This document shows positions 14,801 to 23,718 of a stretch of 34,388 nt of DNA, one piece after another (within the stretch, counting starts at the first letter, position 1; the number at the start of each line of letters is the position of its first letter). The stretch is from a virus, in the IMG/VR virus record IMGVR_UViG_3300029319_000214, positions 1 to 34,388 of that record; one strand, given 5' to 3'. The translations under genes were made by a program, and so were the position numbers. The notes under the pieces are model-generated. The model saw nothing but the letters and a program-made list of their open reading frames with translations, was not told the DNA's origin and did no database searches.

Positions 14801-17376
14801 TAAAATAATTTTCCGATAAACTGCAATGGATTATTAATAAATTGTCTATCTGCTGTCCCTGGGTTTAAAATTTTTGATAACTGTTGTTGTTTTTCTTGTA
14901 ACTGGGTAGCACCGCTAATCAAATCACTAAATTTAACTTCAATAAATAAAAGTTGATTATCAGATTTTCTGCGAACAAGATTACCTGTTTTATCAATAAG
15001 ATACACACCAGAGTTATCTGTTGTTGTTACCCATCTTCCCTCGTTAATAATATCTGTAATATATTCCTCATCTGTAATAGATTCTTGAATCCCTACTTGC
15101 GTTGGAACTTCAATAATATCAAGCAAGTAATTCTTTTCTAAATCACCTATCGATTTTTCTAACAAAGTTCCTATTTGTTCTTTGAATCCATCTAAGCCTT
15201 TTTTTAATCTTACAGAATTATTTTTGACTTGAATGAAAGAATATTGGCTATTAATTACAGCATCGGCTGCTTTTTTTGCTGCTTCTTTTGGGTCAATATC
15301 CGAAATCGACATATAGTAAAAAGCTGTATTTTTAACAACATCTCTCATTGCAAACACATGAGCAGCCCTTTTATCAGTAGCCGTTCTTTGAAGCACATCT
15401 TCAAAACCTCCACCAATAATACTTCTTGAATAATCACTTAATTCCTGTCTTACTGCTTCTGTTGTGGCATCTCTTTGGTCCGTTGTAAGTTCTTGTTTAA
15501 ATCTTTTAACAGACTCAACAGAATTTGCTGCATCAACATCAAACATATATGCGTTATTTGGATTAGCTATAATAATGTTATCAACGATTGTAATAACACC
15601 TCGGTTCATCATGTTTCTTAAAACCATTGCGCTATTTTCTTCGCCAAATGAGTTGATGAACTCATTTCCAATTCGTGACTTTTCATTGTAATCTTCAGCA
15701 GAATCATATTGATTTTTAAATACAGACATTTCGGCATCTGTCGTAAGTCGTATGTCTATTTCTGCAATACCTAATTGTCTTTGAAAACTAATTCTTTGAA
15801 ATGTATTAAGCTCTCCTTTTTGTTCTTGTAAGTATCTTACAGGGTCAGTCGCAATTGCTTGATTTCTAGTTTCTAGCATATTACCCAGAATTTTTATCGT
15901 ATTTAATTTTTCCGTTACTCTTTCTGGATTAGTTTTTGCAAGCTCCCTTACTTCTTGATTAAGTTCATTAATGGTTCTATTTATGTCGGTTGTGTTTGAA
16001 AACTCAATATCTTTAAATAAACTTCCAGCTTCTTGTGCCGACAATATGGTTTTTCTAAATGCTTCCGCACCTTCTGTATCTTCCATTGAAATGTAAAGAT
16101 TTTCCGTTTCATTAATAATTTCTTTTAATTCTTCGCTAATACTTCCTTTTGAAATTGAAAGACTATCAATAATATTTTTTTGATTTACATTTATTTGTTC
16201 TTTTACTTTATCTTCTTTTTGATTTAATTCTGAATTAATGATTGCAAGAGCTTTCGTTCTTAAATTATCATCGTCGTTTCCTTGAAATAAACCTGTGTTT
16301 TGAATTACATTGTCCTTTTCCGCATTAAGTTGAGCAACCGATGCCCCATCTACAATTTGTCTCAAAGAAGTTAAGATTTGCTCTGTATTTTCTGCTTTTA
16401 TACTTGATTGTTCTCTTTTAATTCTTGTAACTAATCTATCTCTTTCTGGTCCTTCAAGAACACTAAAATCAATAGCTCCAAGCTGCTCACCTTTTATTAT
16501 ACGGTCAAAAAGTTCTTCATCTGCCTTTAAAATTAAATCATCAGGCGCATCTGCTATCGCAGTAAAAAACTGCTCGACAACTTCTTTTTTTAGTTCTGTT
16601 TCAACTTTTGTTTTCTTTACATTAACTAGATTTCTAATTTGTTGTTTTGCAGTCGAGCTAATTGTATTGTCTTTTTCATTTTCTTTCAAAATAGCATCTA
16701 ATTCTTGAGGAGTTGTGGCGGCTGCAATCGCTGCTTCTGTGTTTCCTTTTTTAATATCTTGGAATACTTTTGTTTCGTCATATTTAATTTTTAATCCTTG
16801 AAGTCTAAAATCCTCAAATGCTTTTTTTAAAGATGACTCATAATATGTATATACTGCGTCTTGTGGATTCACAGAACGCATCAATTCCATGTGTGTTTCA
16901 ATATCTTTGTTGGCTTTATTTGCTCTATTAGCTTGTTGCCTTGTGAAAGCAATGTTTGCTCCTGCCGATGAAAAACCTAAAGATAACTCATCAAATGTTC
17001 TTGATAATTCAGATTTTTGTTTGGGTGTAAAGTTTTCATAGGAACTAAAAAGTCTTGTTTTCAAATCTTTCTGAAAATCACCTGCAAAGTTTTGATAATC
17101 TGAAACAGTTTGTGATTTATCATTTCTGTTATAAGTTTGCCATTCTTCTTTAAGAGCGATAGTCATATCACTTTTTGCTTCTGTAGTTTGGGCATCTTTT
17201 TCAGCTAATGCAAAGTCAGCAGCTACCTTTCCTGCTTTTGATAATGTTTGCTGAAACCCTGCAAAGGCTCTGCCTGGTGCGGTAAAGGCTGATGTACTTG
17301 CTCGTGGTGATAACTGACCAGCAGCTAATCCTTGTGTTGGCCCTGTTCCTTCATTATATAACGGTATTTTAGGCAA
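14800..17376 (-). CDS. Internal virion protein C-like (gp15-like, 858 aa)
   Basis: A long, almost entirely helical protein with an N-terminus typical of podovirus core proteins (PKIPLYNEGTGPTQGLAAG, then RASTSAFTAPGRAFAGFQQ). T7 gp15 is 747 residues, so the size is comparable. It probably forms the middle tube of the ejectosome, between the gp14-like and gp16-like proteins. The start is a TTG at 17376: it overlaps the upstream stop by eight bases (TTGCCTAA) and AGGAG lies nine bases upstream, while the next in-frame ATG is about 70 residues further in. The assignment rests mainly on gene order, size and helical content. Confidence 0.65.
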   Translation of the reverse strand: MPKIPLYNEGTGPTQGLAAGQLSPRASTSAFTAPGRAFAGFQQTLSKAGKVAADFALAEKDAQTTEAKSDMTIALKEEWQTYNRNDKSQTVSDYQNFAGDFQKDLKTRLFSSYENFTPKQKSELSRTFDELSLGFSSAGANIAFTRQQANRANKANKDIETHMELMRSVNPQDAVYTYYESSLKKAFEDFRLQGLKIKYDETKVFQDIKKGNTEAAIAAATTPQELDAILKENEKDNTISSTAKQQIRNLVNVKKTKVETELKKEVVEQFFTAIADAPDDLILKADEELFDRIIKGEQLGAIDFSVLEGPERDRLVTRIKREQSSIKAENTEQILTSLRQIVDGASVAQLNAEKDNVIQNTGLFQGNDDDNLRTKALAIINSELNQKEDKVKEQINVNQKNIIDSLSISKGSISEELKEIINETENLYISMEDTEGAEAFRKTILSAQEAGSLFKDIEFSNTTDINRTINELNQEVRELAKTNPERVTEKLNTIKILGNMLETRNQAIATDPVRYLQEQKGELNTFQRISFQRQLGIAEIDIRLTTDAEMSVFKNQYDSAEDYNEKSRIGNEFINSFGEENSAMVLRNMMNRGVITIVDNIIIANPNNAYMFDVDAANSVESVKRFKQELTTDQRDATTEAVRQELSDYSRSIIGGGFEDVLQRTATDKRAAHVFAMRDVVKNTAFYYMSISDIDPKEAAKKAADAVINSQYSFIQVKNNSVRLKKGLDGFKEQIGTLLEKSIGDLEKNYLLDIIEVPTQVGIQESITDEEYITDIINEGRWVTTTDNSGVYLIDKTGNLVRRKSDNQLLFIEVKFSDLISGATQLQEKQQQLSKILNPGTADRQFINNPLQFIGKLF

Positions 17377-17845
17377 TTAAAGTTGCTCCTGTTGCTGCTG
17401 CATCGGTAAATCCACCGAGTAGTGATTGTTGTCCTTGTATTCGAAGTGCTTGGGCTGTTGCTTGTCCTTCAAGCCGTGATAAGGTTGCTTCAGACTCTTT
17501 TTGCATCTGCTGAATACTCGATGCATATTGTATTCGTGCTGCATCCTTCTCAGTGTTGAAATAAGCGTCTGCTAGTGCTTGTAATGGACTGCCTGACATT
17601 CTGATACCAGAGGTAGCTGTTGCCACTCTTTGTGTGCTTATAAGCCTGTCTGACTGTCTTCTAAGCGCAGCTTCTTCTTCTCTTTTCTGTCTTGCTAAAA
17701 GGATTGCTTCGTTTTCAGCAAGCTGTGCATTATATTCAGCTACCTGTTGTGCAGCACGAGCAGCAGCTTGGTTTCCCTTTGAACCCATGATACCGCCAAG
17801 ACCTTGACCACCTACGGCTAATGCTGTTAATCCACCATCAGGCAT
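17369..17845 (-). CDS. Internal virion protein B-like (gp14-like, 158 aa)
   Basis: The sequence begins with a Gly-rich segment (MPDGGLTALAVGGQGLGGIM), then a long Ala/Gln/Arg helix (AAARAAQQVAEYNAQLAENE and EAALRRQSDRLIS), the conserved-looking 'SGIRMSGSPLQALAD', and a second amphipathic helix ending 'GGFTDAAATGATLIA'. This Gly-helix-'G..MSGSP'-helix layout is what I expect of the gp14 family, which forms the outer-membrane ring of the ejection tube. T7 gp14 has 196 residues. Its start overlaps the acetyltransferase-like gene by one base. Confidence 0.7.
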   Translation of the reverse strand: MPDGGLTALAVGGQGLGGIMGSKGNQAAARAAQQVAEYNAQLAENEAILLARQKREEEAALRRQSDRLISTQRVATATSGIRMSGSPLQALADAYFNTEKDAARIQYASSIQQMQKESEATLSRLEGQATAQALRIQGQQSLLGGFTDAAATGATLIA

Positions 17846-18267
17846 TACTTTATCCTCGCCATGCGGTAATAATCACCGCCATCTACACCATATTGTCTCA
17901 TCAAACCCTCATTTTCAAAGCCCAACCATTTTGCAAATCGTATAGCTGTTGGGTCATCTGCTGAAACACTTGCCTGTATTCTATCCAATTCATTCTCTGT
18001 TTCAATCACATCAAACATATAATACGTGTGTTTTACTACTGACTTGTATTTTATCTTACCTTGCTTTGATATAAAAAACCAACCTTCTGCAACTCTTCCC
18101 CACATCTTGTGAATACCACCCATGCCTAATATTACATCATCATCAGTTAATGTATAACCATGCACCTGGTCTGGCGCAACAAATGCATCTTTATGTTGTT
18201 TTTCAATAACAAAGTCTAAGTCTATGTTTTCAATATCTTTTTTATCAAAAGTTCTTAATTTAAGCAT
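17845..18267 (-). CDS. GNAT-like protein at the internal-protein-A position (140 aa)
   Basis: Residues 90-140 (ELDRIQASVSADDPTAIRFA, then KWLGFENEGLMRQYGVDGGD) match the C-terminal half of GNAT acetyltransferases, where 'A..FA.WLGF..EG..R.YG' forms the last strands and helix. The N-terminal half has 'LGMGGIHKMWGRVAEGWFFI'. Similar GNAT-like proteins sit between tail tube B and gp14 in many podoviruses, in the place of T7 gp13 (138 residues), and may be packaged. Whether it still acetylates anything is unknown; the usual Q/R-x-x-G-x-G/A acetyl-CoA loop is not obvious. Overlaps the upstream gene by eight bases. Confidence 0.65.
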   Translation of the reverse strand: MLKLRTFDKKDIENIDLDFVIEKQHKDAFVAPDQVHGYTLTDDDVILGMGGIHKMWGRVAEGWFFISKQGKIKYKSVVKHTYYMFDVIETENELDRIQASVSADDPTAIRFAKWLGFENEGLMRQYGVDGGDYYRMARIK

Positions 18268-21200
18268 CGAATGTATTAGACCTTCTCATAATCGCCAGTA
18301 TCGTCATAGGCAATGGTTGATTTTGTCGTATGATGACTTGGGCATCATTATCATATCCAGATGGAAAAAATATTTCTTTATCGCCATTGAACAAAGGTAT
18401 TGCTCCATCCATAGGCATACTACTATCACGAAATGGCATACGGTCAAGATTATTTAAGTCTGGCCCTGTTTCTGCTCCAACGGTATCAATGAATCGTGCC
18501 GTTACACCATGTATGCGTTTGATTTTTCCTTGTGATATACCATCATCTGCACCAGCTTCCATACGCAATGTTTCAACCAATGAGTCAAAATTATAGCCCA
18601 CATGAATGACACCACCACTTCTATCAAGTGTAATGTTACCATTTGTAACAGTCTTATCCGCATGGCTTGCTCCATCTACTAATACCGCTACGGTTTCACC
18701 TTCTAAGTGATTGACTCCTGTAATAGACGATATTTTTTTGCGAACTTCACCACCTGATATGTAAGTTGTAAACGGTGTGCCGTTGGTTGCTTTACGCACC
18801 ACACCACTATTAGGCAAAAATACCAAATCAGCATCATCGGCTATCGCCCCTGTTGTGCCAGTAGATAAGGTAATTTTTGATTGACCAGCCAATGCAACAA
18901 CCGTTGTTCCAGAAGCTATGTTTGTGCCTGTTACCACCATGCCTGTTGATATTGTACCTGAAACAGTATCAATATCAATCACCGTAGCACCGCTACTGAT
19001 GCCACTTCCATTATTTACTTTTGCTGATGGAAAACCACTTGCTGCACTTAAATCAACACCAATCGTAAAATTATTATCATCTACTTTGGTAACAATAACA
19101 CCTGTGTTATTAACGGTTGTCATGCCTACAATATCAAAAATTGCTATTTGGTCATTGGTCGCAAAACCATGATTATCAATATTGATGTTAGCTGGGTTTG
19201 CTTTAGTAATTGATTTGATGCTTTTAGTTGCTGGGTTTGCTAATTCAAAAGTATTTGTTTGTGAATTAAACACCGTAAAACTATCACCATTCAGTTCTGT
19301 CATGCCTACGACATCTTCAATAATCACCGTATCTCCATTGCTAAATCCATGAGAGGAGGATGTAACCGTCAGTGTTTGATGGTCGATGGTAACACTGCTT
19401 ACTTGGTCGGTTGACAGAGACACACCTGTAATGGTTTTAGCGGTATTCTGAAACGTAACCCCTGAATCTAAAAAGAAAGCATTTCGTATTTTTTGCTCAA
19501 AATTAAATGATTTGAGATACACAATGTGTCGTACCGTAGAGCTATTGATGGTGCGCTTTACCGATAAATATACTTGGTCTTCTGTGCCACTGGGTATGGA
19601 TGTAACACTCTCAACAACTCCTGAGTTTCCAAACGGATGCTGATGCCATCCAACTGTATTGTTTGCAGGGTCATAACTGAGTCCTATCAAAACACCATCA
19701 GAGCGCACAAACCATAAAATCAATTCTGGCTCTTGTTGCCATACCATATCAATTAAGCCACCTTTGGCAAGATGTTCTCCTAATATGGTTAAGTCTCTTC
19801 CAACCAGACCATCCGTATTTAAATCAAAGGTAACTTCTTTTACTTTCTCACCACTTTTTTGCACTAGTATTGTGCTTGCTCCTGCTCGAAGTGGTCGTAC
19901 ATTTGATGTACCGAATGTGGTTTCTCGTAATACATTTACCGATGTGGGTGTCACCGCAGCCCCTTGCGTACCACCTGATAAGGTAAACTCTGCGCTGGTG
20001 GTAAGGATTTGCAAGAACCGTCCTGGTATCATGTGCTTGATAACATTTACTTGGTCAGATGCAATCGTAACATTAATGGCATCATCATCGTTTGTGCCAG
20101 GACTATGATTGGTAAAATCATCTGTTACTGACCCAAAAATACTTTGTGGCTGTGCGGTTGTACCAGCAAAAAACAATCTTTCTTCATAAAACGCAACCGC
20201 TCTTGGAAATCCATTTCGACTGCTAAATGCACCTCGTGACCATCGTGTTGTTCCATCTGTTGCATTTTTTGGCAAGACAAGTGTATTAATATTGCCATTG
20301 ACCGAATTGTTTTGCACTACAGCAGTTGCTGATGTAGCACTTGCTACGGCTGTAATTTTAACAAACCCTGTGCCACTATGCTGAAACTGCCATGTATGAT
20401 TTCCATACACCTCTGAGCCAGATGTATGAACAGGTGCTTGCGCTCCTGTAGATTCTCCACTTCCTGCATCTGTTTTCTTATACACATTACCATTATGTCG
20501 TACTAAATCATTCTGTGAATAATTATCAGACGTAGACCATGCATCATGTTGCACTTCAACAATATCTCGGAATCGGAACAATGAGCCTACATCCGATGAT
20601 GCAAATAAATCAGCCGAAGCGGTAAGTGTGACTGTTCCTGTATTCGCATCTGATGTGATGGTTGTTGTTCCAATATTCTCATCTTCGTATGGGCCATCTA
20701 CAAAGTCTACATCCGCTAATGTAAAAGACGTAGCTGTTGTTCGTGTAAGCTGTGCTGGTGCATGGCTGCGATGGGCAATAAACATCACATCTGCTGATTG
20801 TGCAAAGGTAAGTTCTTTGACCTGTGCTACGGTATAGGTAGTGGTTATCTCAACGATTTTTCCAGACGTACCGCCTGAAGAATAGGCTGTAAAGGCAGAG
20901 CTATCAATACCTGATAATTGAAAAGTGTTTGTTGTTGCTCCTGCTACAGTAAATTCTCTATTATTGAGTTCTGTCATACCCACAATGCCTTTGATAAATA
21001 CTCTATCACCATTGCTGTAGCCATGAGAAGAAGCGGTGACTACCGCAGGATTTGCTGCTGTAATTGCAGATATGGATTTTGTTGCTTCGGTGAGTATTTC
21101 CTCATCATTGTAAAAACGAATATAGTTGAGACCAAACTCCAACACATAGGATACAGGTTCTTCCGATGCGGTATCTGCACCAAACTCAAAGTTTACCAGA

Positions 21201-21397
21201 CGTACTTCACCGCCATCTTTGGATGAATGTACATAATAACTTCCTGTTCTTCTGGTAATACCTCCTTGAGGGAAGACCACCATATTCTGCAAGGTTTGAA
21301 CCCCTGCATTATATTTTTGTAAATCAACTCTTCCTTCTAATCTGGGTGTCAACTCACCTGATTGGAAGTTGGTAACAATGGTTGATACTCGTGCCAT
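18260..21397 (-). CDS. Tail tubular protein B (nozzle) with inserted E1-FCCH-like repeats (1045 aa)
   Basis: The N-terminus (VSTIVTNFQSGELTPRLEGR, YNAGVQTLQNMVVFPQGG, RRTGSYYV) is the signature of the podovirus nozzle family (T7 gp12), which closes the tail and attaches fibres. Mid-protein family features follow, such as 'SRNGFPRAVAFYEERLFFAG'. T7 gp12 is 794 residues; the extra length comes from inserted beta modules. Three units share 'HG(Y/F)..(G/N)D...I..(I/V)VGMT..N...' at about residues 108-172, 655-720 and 727-790, like the FCCH domain of ubiquitin-activating enzyme E1. It lies directly after tail tube A (one intervening base) and overlaps the next gene by eight bases. Confidence 0.85.
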   Translation of the reverse strand: MARVSTIVTNFQSGELTPRLEGRVDLQKYNAGVQTLQNMVVFPQGGITRRTGSYYVHSSKDGGEVRLVNFEFGADTASEEPVSYVLEFGLNYIRFYNDEEILTEATKSISAITAANPAVVTASSHGYSNGDRVFIKGIVGMTELNNREFTVAGATTNTFQLSGIDSSAFTAYSSGGTSGKIVEITTTYTVAQVKELTFAQSADVMFIAHRSHAPAQLTRTTATSFTLADVDFVDGPYEDENIGTTTITSDANTGTVTLTASADLFASSDVGSLFRFRDIVEVQHDAWSTSDNYSQNDLVRHNGNVYKKTDAGSGESTGAQAPVHTSGSEVYGNHTWQFQHSGTGFVKITAVASATSATAVVQNNSVNGNINTLVLPKNATDGTTRWSRGAFSSRNGFPRAVAFYEERLFFAGTTAQPQSIFGSVTDDFTNHSPGTNDDDAINVTIASDQVNVIKHMIPGRFLQILTTSAEFTLSGGTQGAAVTPTSVNVLRETTFGTSNVRPLRAGASTILVQKSGEKVKEVTFDLNTDGLVGRDLTILGEHLAKGGLIDMVWQQEPELILWFVRSDGVLIGLSYDPANNTVGWHQHPFGNSGVVESVTSIPSGTEDQVYLSVKRTINSSTVRHIVYLKSFNFEQKIRNAFFLDSGVTFQNTAKTITGVSLSTDQVSSVTIDHQTLTVTSSSHGFSNGDTVIIEDVVGMTELNGDSFTVFNSQTNTFELANPATKSIKSITKANPANINIDNHGFATNDQIAIFDIVGMTTVNNTGVIVTKVDDNNFTIGVDLSAASGFPSAKVNNGSGISSGATVIDIDTVSGTISTGMVVTGTNIASGTTVVALAGQSKITLSTGTTGAIADDADLVFLPNSGVVRKATNGTPFTTYISGGEVRKKISSITGVNHLEGETVAVLVDGASHADKTVTNGNITLDRSGGVIHVGYNFDSLVETLRMEAGADDGISQGKIKRIHGVTARFIDTVGAETGPDLNNLDRMPFRDSSMPMDGAIPLFNGDKEIFFPSGYDNDAQVIIRQNQPLPMTILAIMRRSNTFDA

Positions 21398-21398
21398 A

Positions 21399-21995
21399 TC
21401 ACACTCTTACGTCAATAAACTCGCTCGATGTTAATCTATCTGGTACACCTTCCATTGCATCCATAGCTTTGGCTTCGGATAATCGTGCTTGGTATAACTG
21501 AAATATCTGACCTGATAGCGATGCACTTCCTGTTATGGCATAGGCAACTTCCGATGCCAGTTTGTGTGCTATCGTGCTTGAGAGCAAACTATCATATTCT
21601 TCGGTATCGGTTACTCGTGCGACATAGATAATTTTACAGGCTGTTTCATCTGATAATACTTTTCTTCCTTCTATTTTAAACATGACCTGTGTTTCGTAGG
21701 CAGCAATGTCTTGATTAATACTGTCAGTAAAGAATGATAAGACACGCAAACAAAATGGGTCAGTAGGAAGGGAAAACTGATTGGTAAATCCAAATGCTGG
21801 GGTAGCAGAGTCTTTAGCAAGAGTTGCTCTTCGTATCGCTGAGTTCCAAGGGTGAGAGCGTAATACTTGGTCTCTTACGGTAGTAAATCTTCGATTGCAG
21901 AGTTTTGCTTCTTTGGAGTTTTCATCAAGAGATGTAATGGTAGCTGCCCCTAATAAATCCATAGCTTCATTACAAATATCAACAACAGAAGACAT
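21399..21995 (-). CDS. Tail tubular protein A (head-tail adaptor, gp11-like)
   Basis: A 198-residue protein, the same size as T7 gp11 (196). It begins SSVVDICNEAMDLLGAATI, followed by 'CNRRFTTVRDQVLRSHPWNSA', the hallmark block of the gp11 adaptor family (a bundle of helices attaching the tail to the portal), and later 'LASEVAYAIT' with a C-terminal helix. Located between the terminator after the capsid genes and the nozzle gene, the standard order. Strong ribosome site (AGAGGTGAG) upstream. It forms the ring between portal and nozzle. Confidence 0.85.
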   Translation of the reverse strand: MSSVVDICNEAMDLLGAATITSLDENSKEAKLCNRRFTTVRDQVLRSHPWNSAIRRATLAKDSATPAFGFTNQFSLPTDPFCLRVLSFFTDSINQDIAAYETQVMFKIEGRKVLSDETACKIIYVARVTDTEEYDSLLSSTIAHKLASEVAYAITGSASLSGQIFQLYQARLSEAKAMDAMEGVPDRLTSSEFIDVRV

Positions 21996-22018
21996 ACTCT
22001 CACCTCTTAGTAAAGGAA

Positions 22019-22036
22019 GGGCAGATTGCTCTGCCC
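22019..22036 (-). terminator. Intra-operon terminator after the capsid genes
   Basis: GGGCAGA (22019-22025) and TCTGCCC (22030-22036) form a 7-bp perfect stem with a TTGC loop. On the minus strand it is followed by TTCCTTT, a moderately U-rich tract, and starts nine bases after the stop of the 169-aa gene. It would partially stop transcripts after capsid genes, allowing their higher expression, as the terminator after T7 gene 10 does. Confidence 0.7.
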
Positions 22037-22044
22037 CTCACAGT

Positions 22045-22554
22045 TTAGTTTACAACATACTCAATCACGAAAGATAAATCACCAGCCGTGTCTCCTGCTG
22101 CATCGAACAATAATCCGATGAACAAGTAACCACCTGGGTCTGATGTTTGACCAGCATCTTCCCATACTCTCTGACCTGTTGTGTTTATGTTTCGTGCTTC
22201 ATAGGTAACATCTGTTCCAACACCACCTACGGCTGCACGAAGGTCAGTGATTGCAGACGCATAGGCATCATCATCCAGTGCGGTAAATGTTCCGTTACTT
22301 TCCGAATACACACCTACGTCACAAGTGTTTGTTGTACCAGAATCCAAGTCATCGTTAAATAACTTGATGGTTACAATTGCTGCATTTGAAGGAATAGGAG
22401 CAAGCATCACTGTATCTGTGGCAGATAAATCACCAGCAGCTAGTGCGATTGTTCCCATTGCTACTCGCTTCACGCCATGCAAAGTCCTAGATGGGGATGC
22501 CACCTGGGGCAATGCCAACATGTTGGAAACGAGGGTTGTGTTTACATTAGCCAT
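22045..22554 (-). CDS. Virion protein following the capsid, possible capsid decoration (169 aa)
   Basis: Not firmly recognised. The sequence is low in Lys and rich in Ala, Val, Thr and Asp with alternating hydrophobics (ATDTVMLAPIPSNAAIVTIK, GDLSFVIEYVV), indicating a mostly beta fold. It follows the major capsid gene by 17 bases with a good AGGAG site and ends just before the terminator, so it is made at the same high level as capsid. Position and composition suggest a capsid decoration or head-associated protein; this is inference from context. Confidence 0.6.
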   Translation of the reverse strand: MANVNTTLVSNMLALPQVASPSRTLHGVKRVAMGTIALAAGDLSATDTVMLAPIPSNAAIVTIKLFNDDLDSGTTNTCDVGVYSESNGTFTALDDDAYASAITDLRAAVGGVGTDVTYEARNINTTGQRVWEDAGQTSDPGGYLFIGLLFDAAGDTAGDLSFVIEYVVN

Positions 22555-22571
22555 TTTCTAATCTCCTACTC

Positions 22572-23450
22572 TTAATCTGGTGTTTCATCACAGAAGATTT
22601 TAACGACTTTGGACTCTTCCATCCGCACCGCGCCAATGTCCATACAATAGTACACTTGAGTTGCATAACCTTTATCGTTACGCTCATCAATTCGTGCAGA
22701 GACATCTTTGCCAATACCAAGTGTAAGCCCATCTTCAGCCCATGCAAAGCAGGAACGAATATCATTTGAATCAACATCTAGGCGATTTGTCATGATAAAT
22801 TCAAAGCCTAAGAAGGAATTTACATCCCCTTGAGCTAATGCTTTTACCGTGTTGAAGTCTGAACTGGTCACCTGAGTTGTGCCTAGTAAATCTTCAATTT
22901 GCTTTGGCCCTACTGCAATGTAACGTGGTATTGAAGGGTCAACATCATTTAAATCCAGCTTACGTTTTGCTTCAAGCAATTTGGCTATGGTCAAACCATC
23001 ATTTGATGATGCTGAACCTACCATATTGTTTGTTGCGTCAAGTGTTGCTGAACCTGAACCTGTTTCACCTGTTGATGCTGTACCAAGTGCTGCATCGATA
23101 ATCACATCATCCATTGCACGACCCATAGCTGCTGCTGCGGCTTGTGCATAAAAAGATGTTGGGTCAATTAACATACGCACCTTATCTTGGTCATCGATTA
23201 AATCGGCATACTCATAGGATGCTAAACTTAATCTACGTCTTGCATGAGGGGTATCAAGTTGTGGTGTATCGGCATGGCGAGATGTACGCAGTTGCGCTGT
23301 TGCCTTACCTATTTGGTCTATAAATGCGTTCTTACCGACAACATTCTCAATGCGAACTGCATCACGCAGACGGCTGCCCATCTGTTGTGACAGCATTTGC
23401 ACATTGGCAGAATACTGTTGTACGAACGCGGTTGTGACTTGTGAAGACAT
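22572..23450 (-). CDS. Major capsid protein (292 aa)
   Basis: A 292-residue protein located between scaffold and tail tube genes. It begins with 'SSQVTTAFVQQYSANVQML', consistent with the N-arm and early helix of HK97-fold capsids, followed by 'RRRLSLASYEYADLIDDQDK' and 'AAAAMGRAMDDVIIDAALG', which resemble the long spine helix region of podovirus capsids. The 'GLTLGIGKDVSARIDER' and 'YATQVYYCMDIGAVRME' strands near the end match the last beta strands of the family. Strong AAGGAG site 7-8 bases before the ATG. Some T7-like capsids are about 340 residues, so this is a compact version. Confidence 0.85.
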   Translation of the reverse strand: MSSQVTTAFVQQYSANVQMLSQQMGSRLRDAVRIENVVGKNAFIDQIGKATAQLRTSRHADTPQLDTPHARRRLSLASYEYADLIDDQDKVRMLIDPTSFYAQAAAAAMGRAMDDVIIDAALGTASTGETGSGSATLDATNNMVGSASSNDGLTIAKLLEAKRKLDLNDVDPSIPRYIAVGPKQIEDLLGTTQVTSSDFNTVKALAQGDVNSFLGFEFIMTNRLDVDSNDIRSCFAWAEDGLTLGIGKDVSARIDERNDKGYATQVYYCMDIGAVRMEESKVVKIFCDETPD

Positions 23451-23478
23451 ACTATACTCCTTCTTTCACAAATTGCGT

Positions 23479-23718
23479 TTATACTGTTGTCGATGTGCTA
23501 CCCTTACGGACACCTCTAGGCTTTTTAGTTGCCATAGAACTATCGTCTATCCGATTGTCTTCAGGACGATGTAAATCGCTACCCTTAACAACCCAACCCC
23601 AAAGCACGTCTGCTTTGTCTTTTAGCTGGTTCGTATCTAAAATATCTCTATTTGCACAGGTTTGCAAGAGATTACATATTAATTCGTTTCTGGCTAGAAC
23701 AAATGACTCTTTATCCAT
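23479..23718 (-). CDS. Unknown 79-aa protein between scaffold and capsid
   Basis: Not recognised. It begins MDKESFVLARNELICNLLQT, a helical segment, has 'DKADVLWGWVVKG' in the middle and a basic Thr/Ser-rich C-terminus (MATKKPRGVRKGSTSTTV). It overlaps the end of the scaffold gene by eight bases (ATGGATAA) and lies 28 bases before capsid. A head-assembly accessory is likely from position alone. Confidence 0.55.
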   Translation of the reverse strand: MDKESFVLARNELICNLLQTCANRDILDTNQLKDKADVLWGWVVKGSDLHRPEDNRIDDSSMATKKPRGVRKGSTSTTV

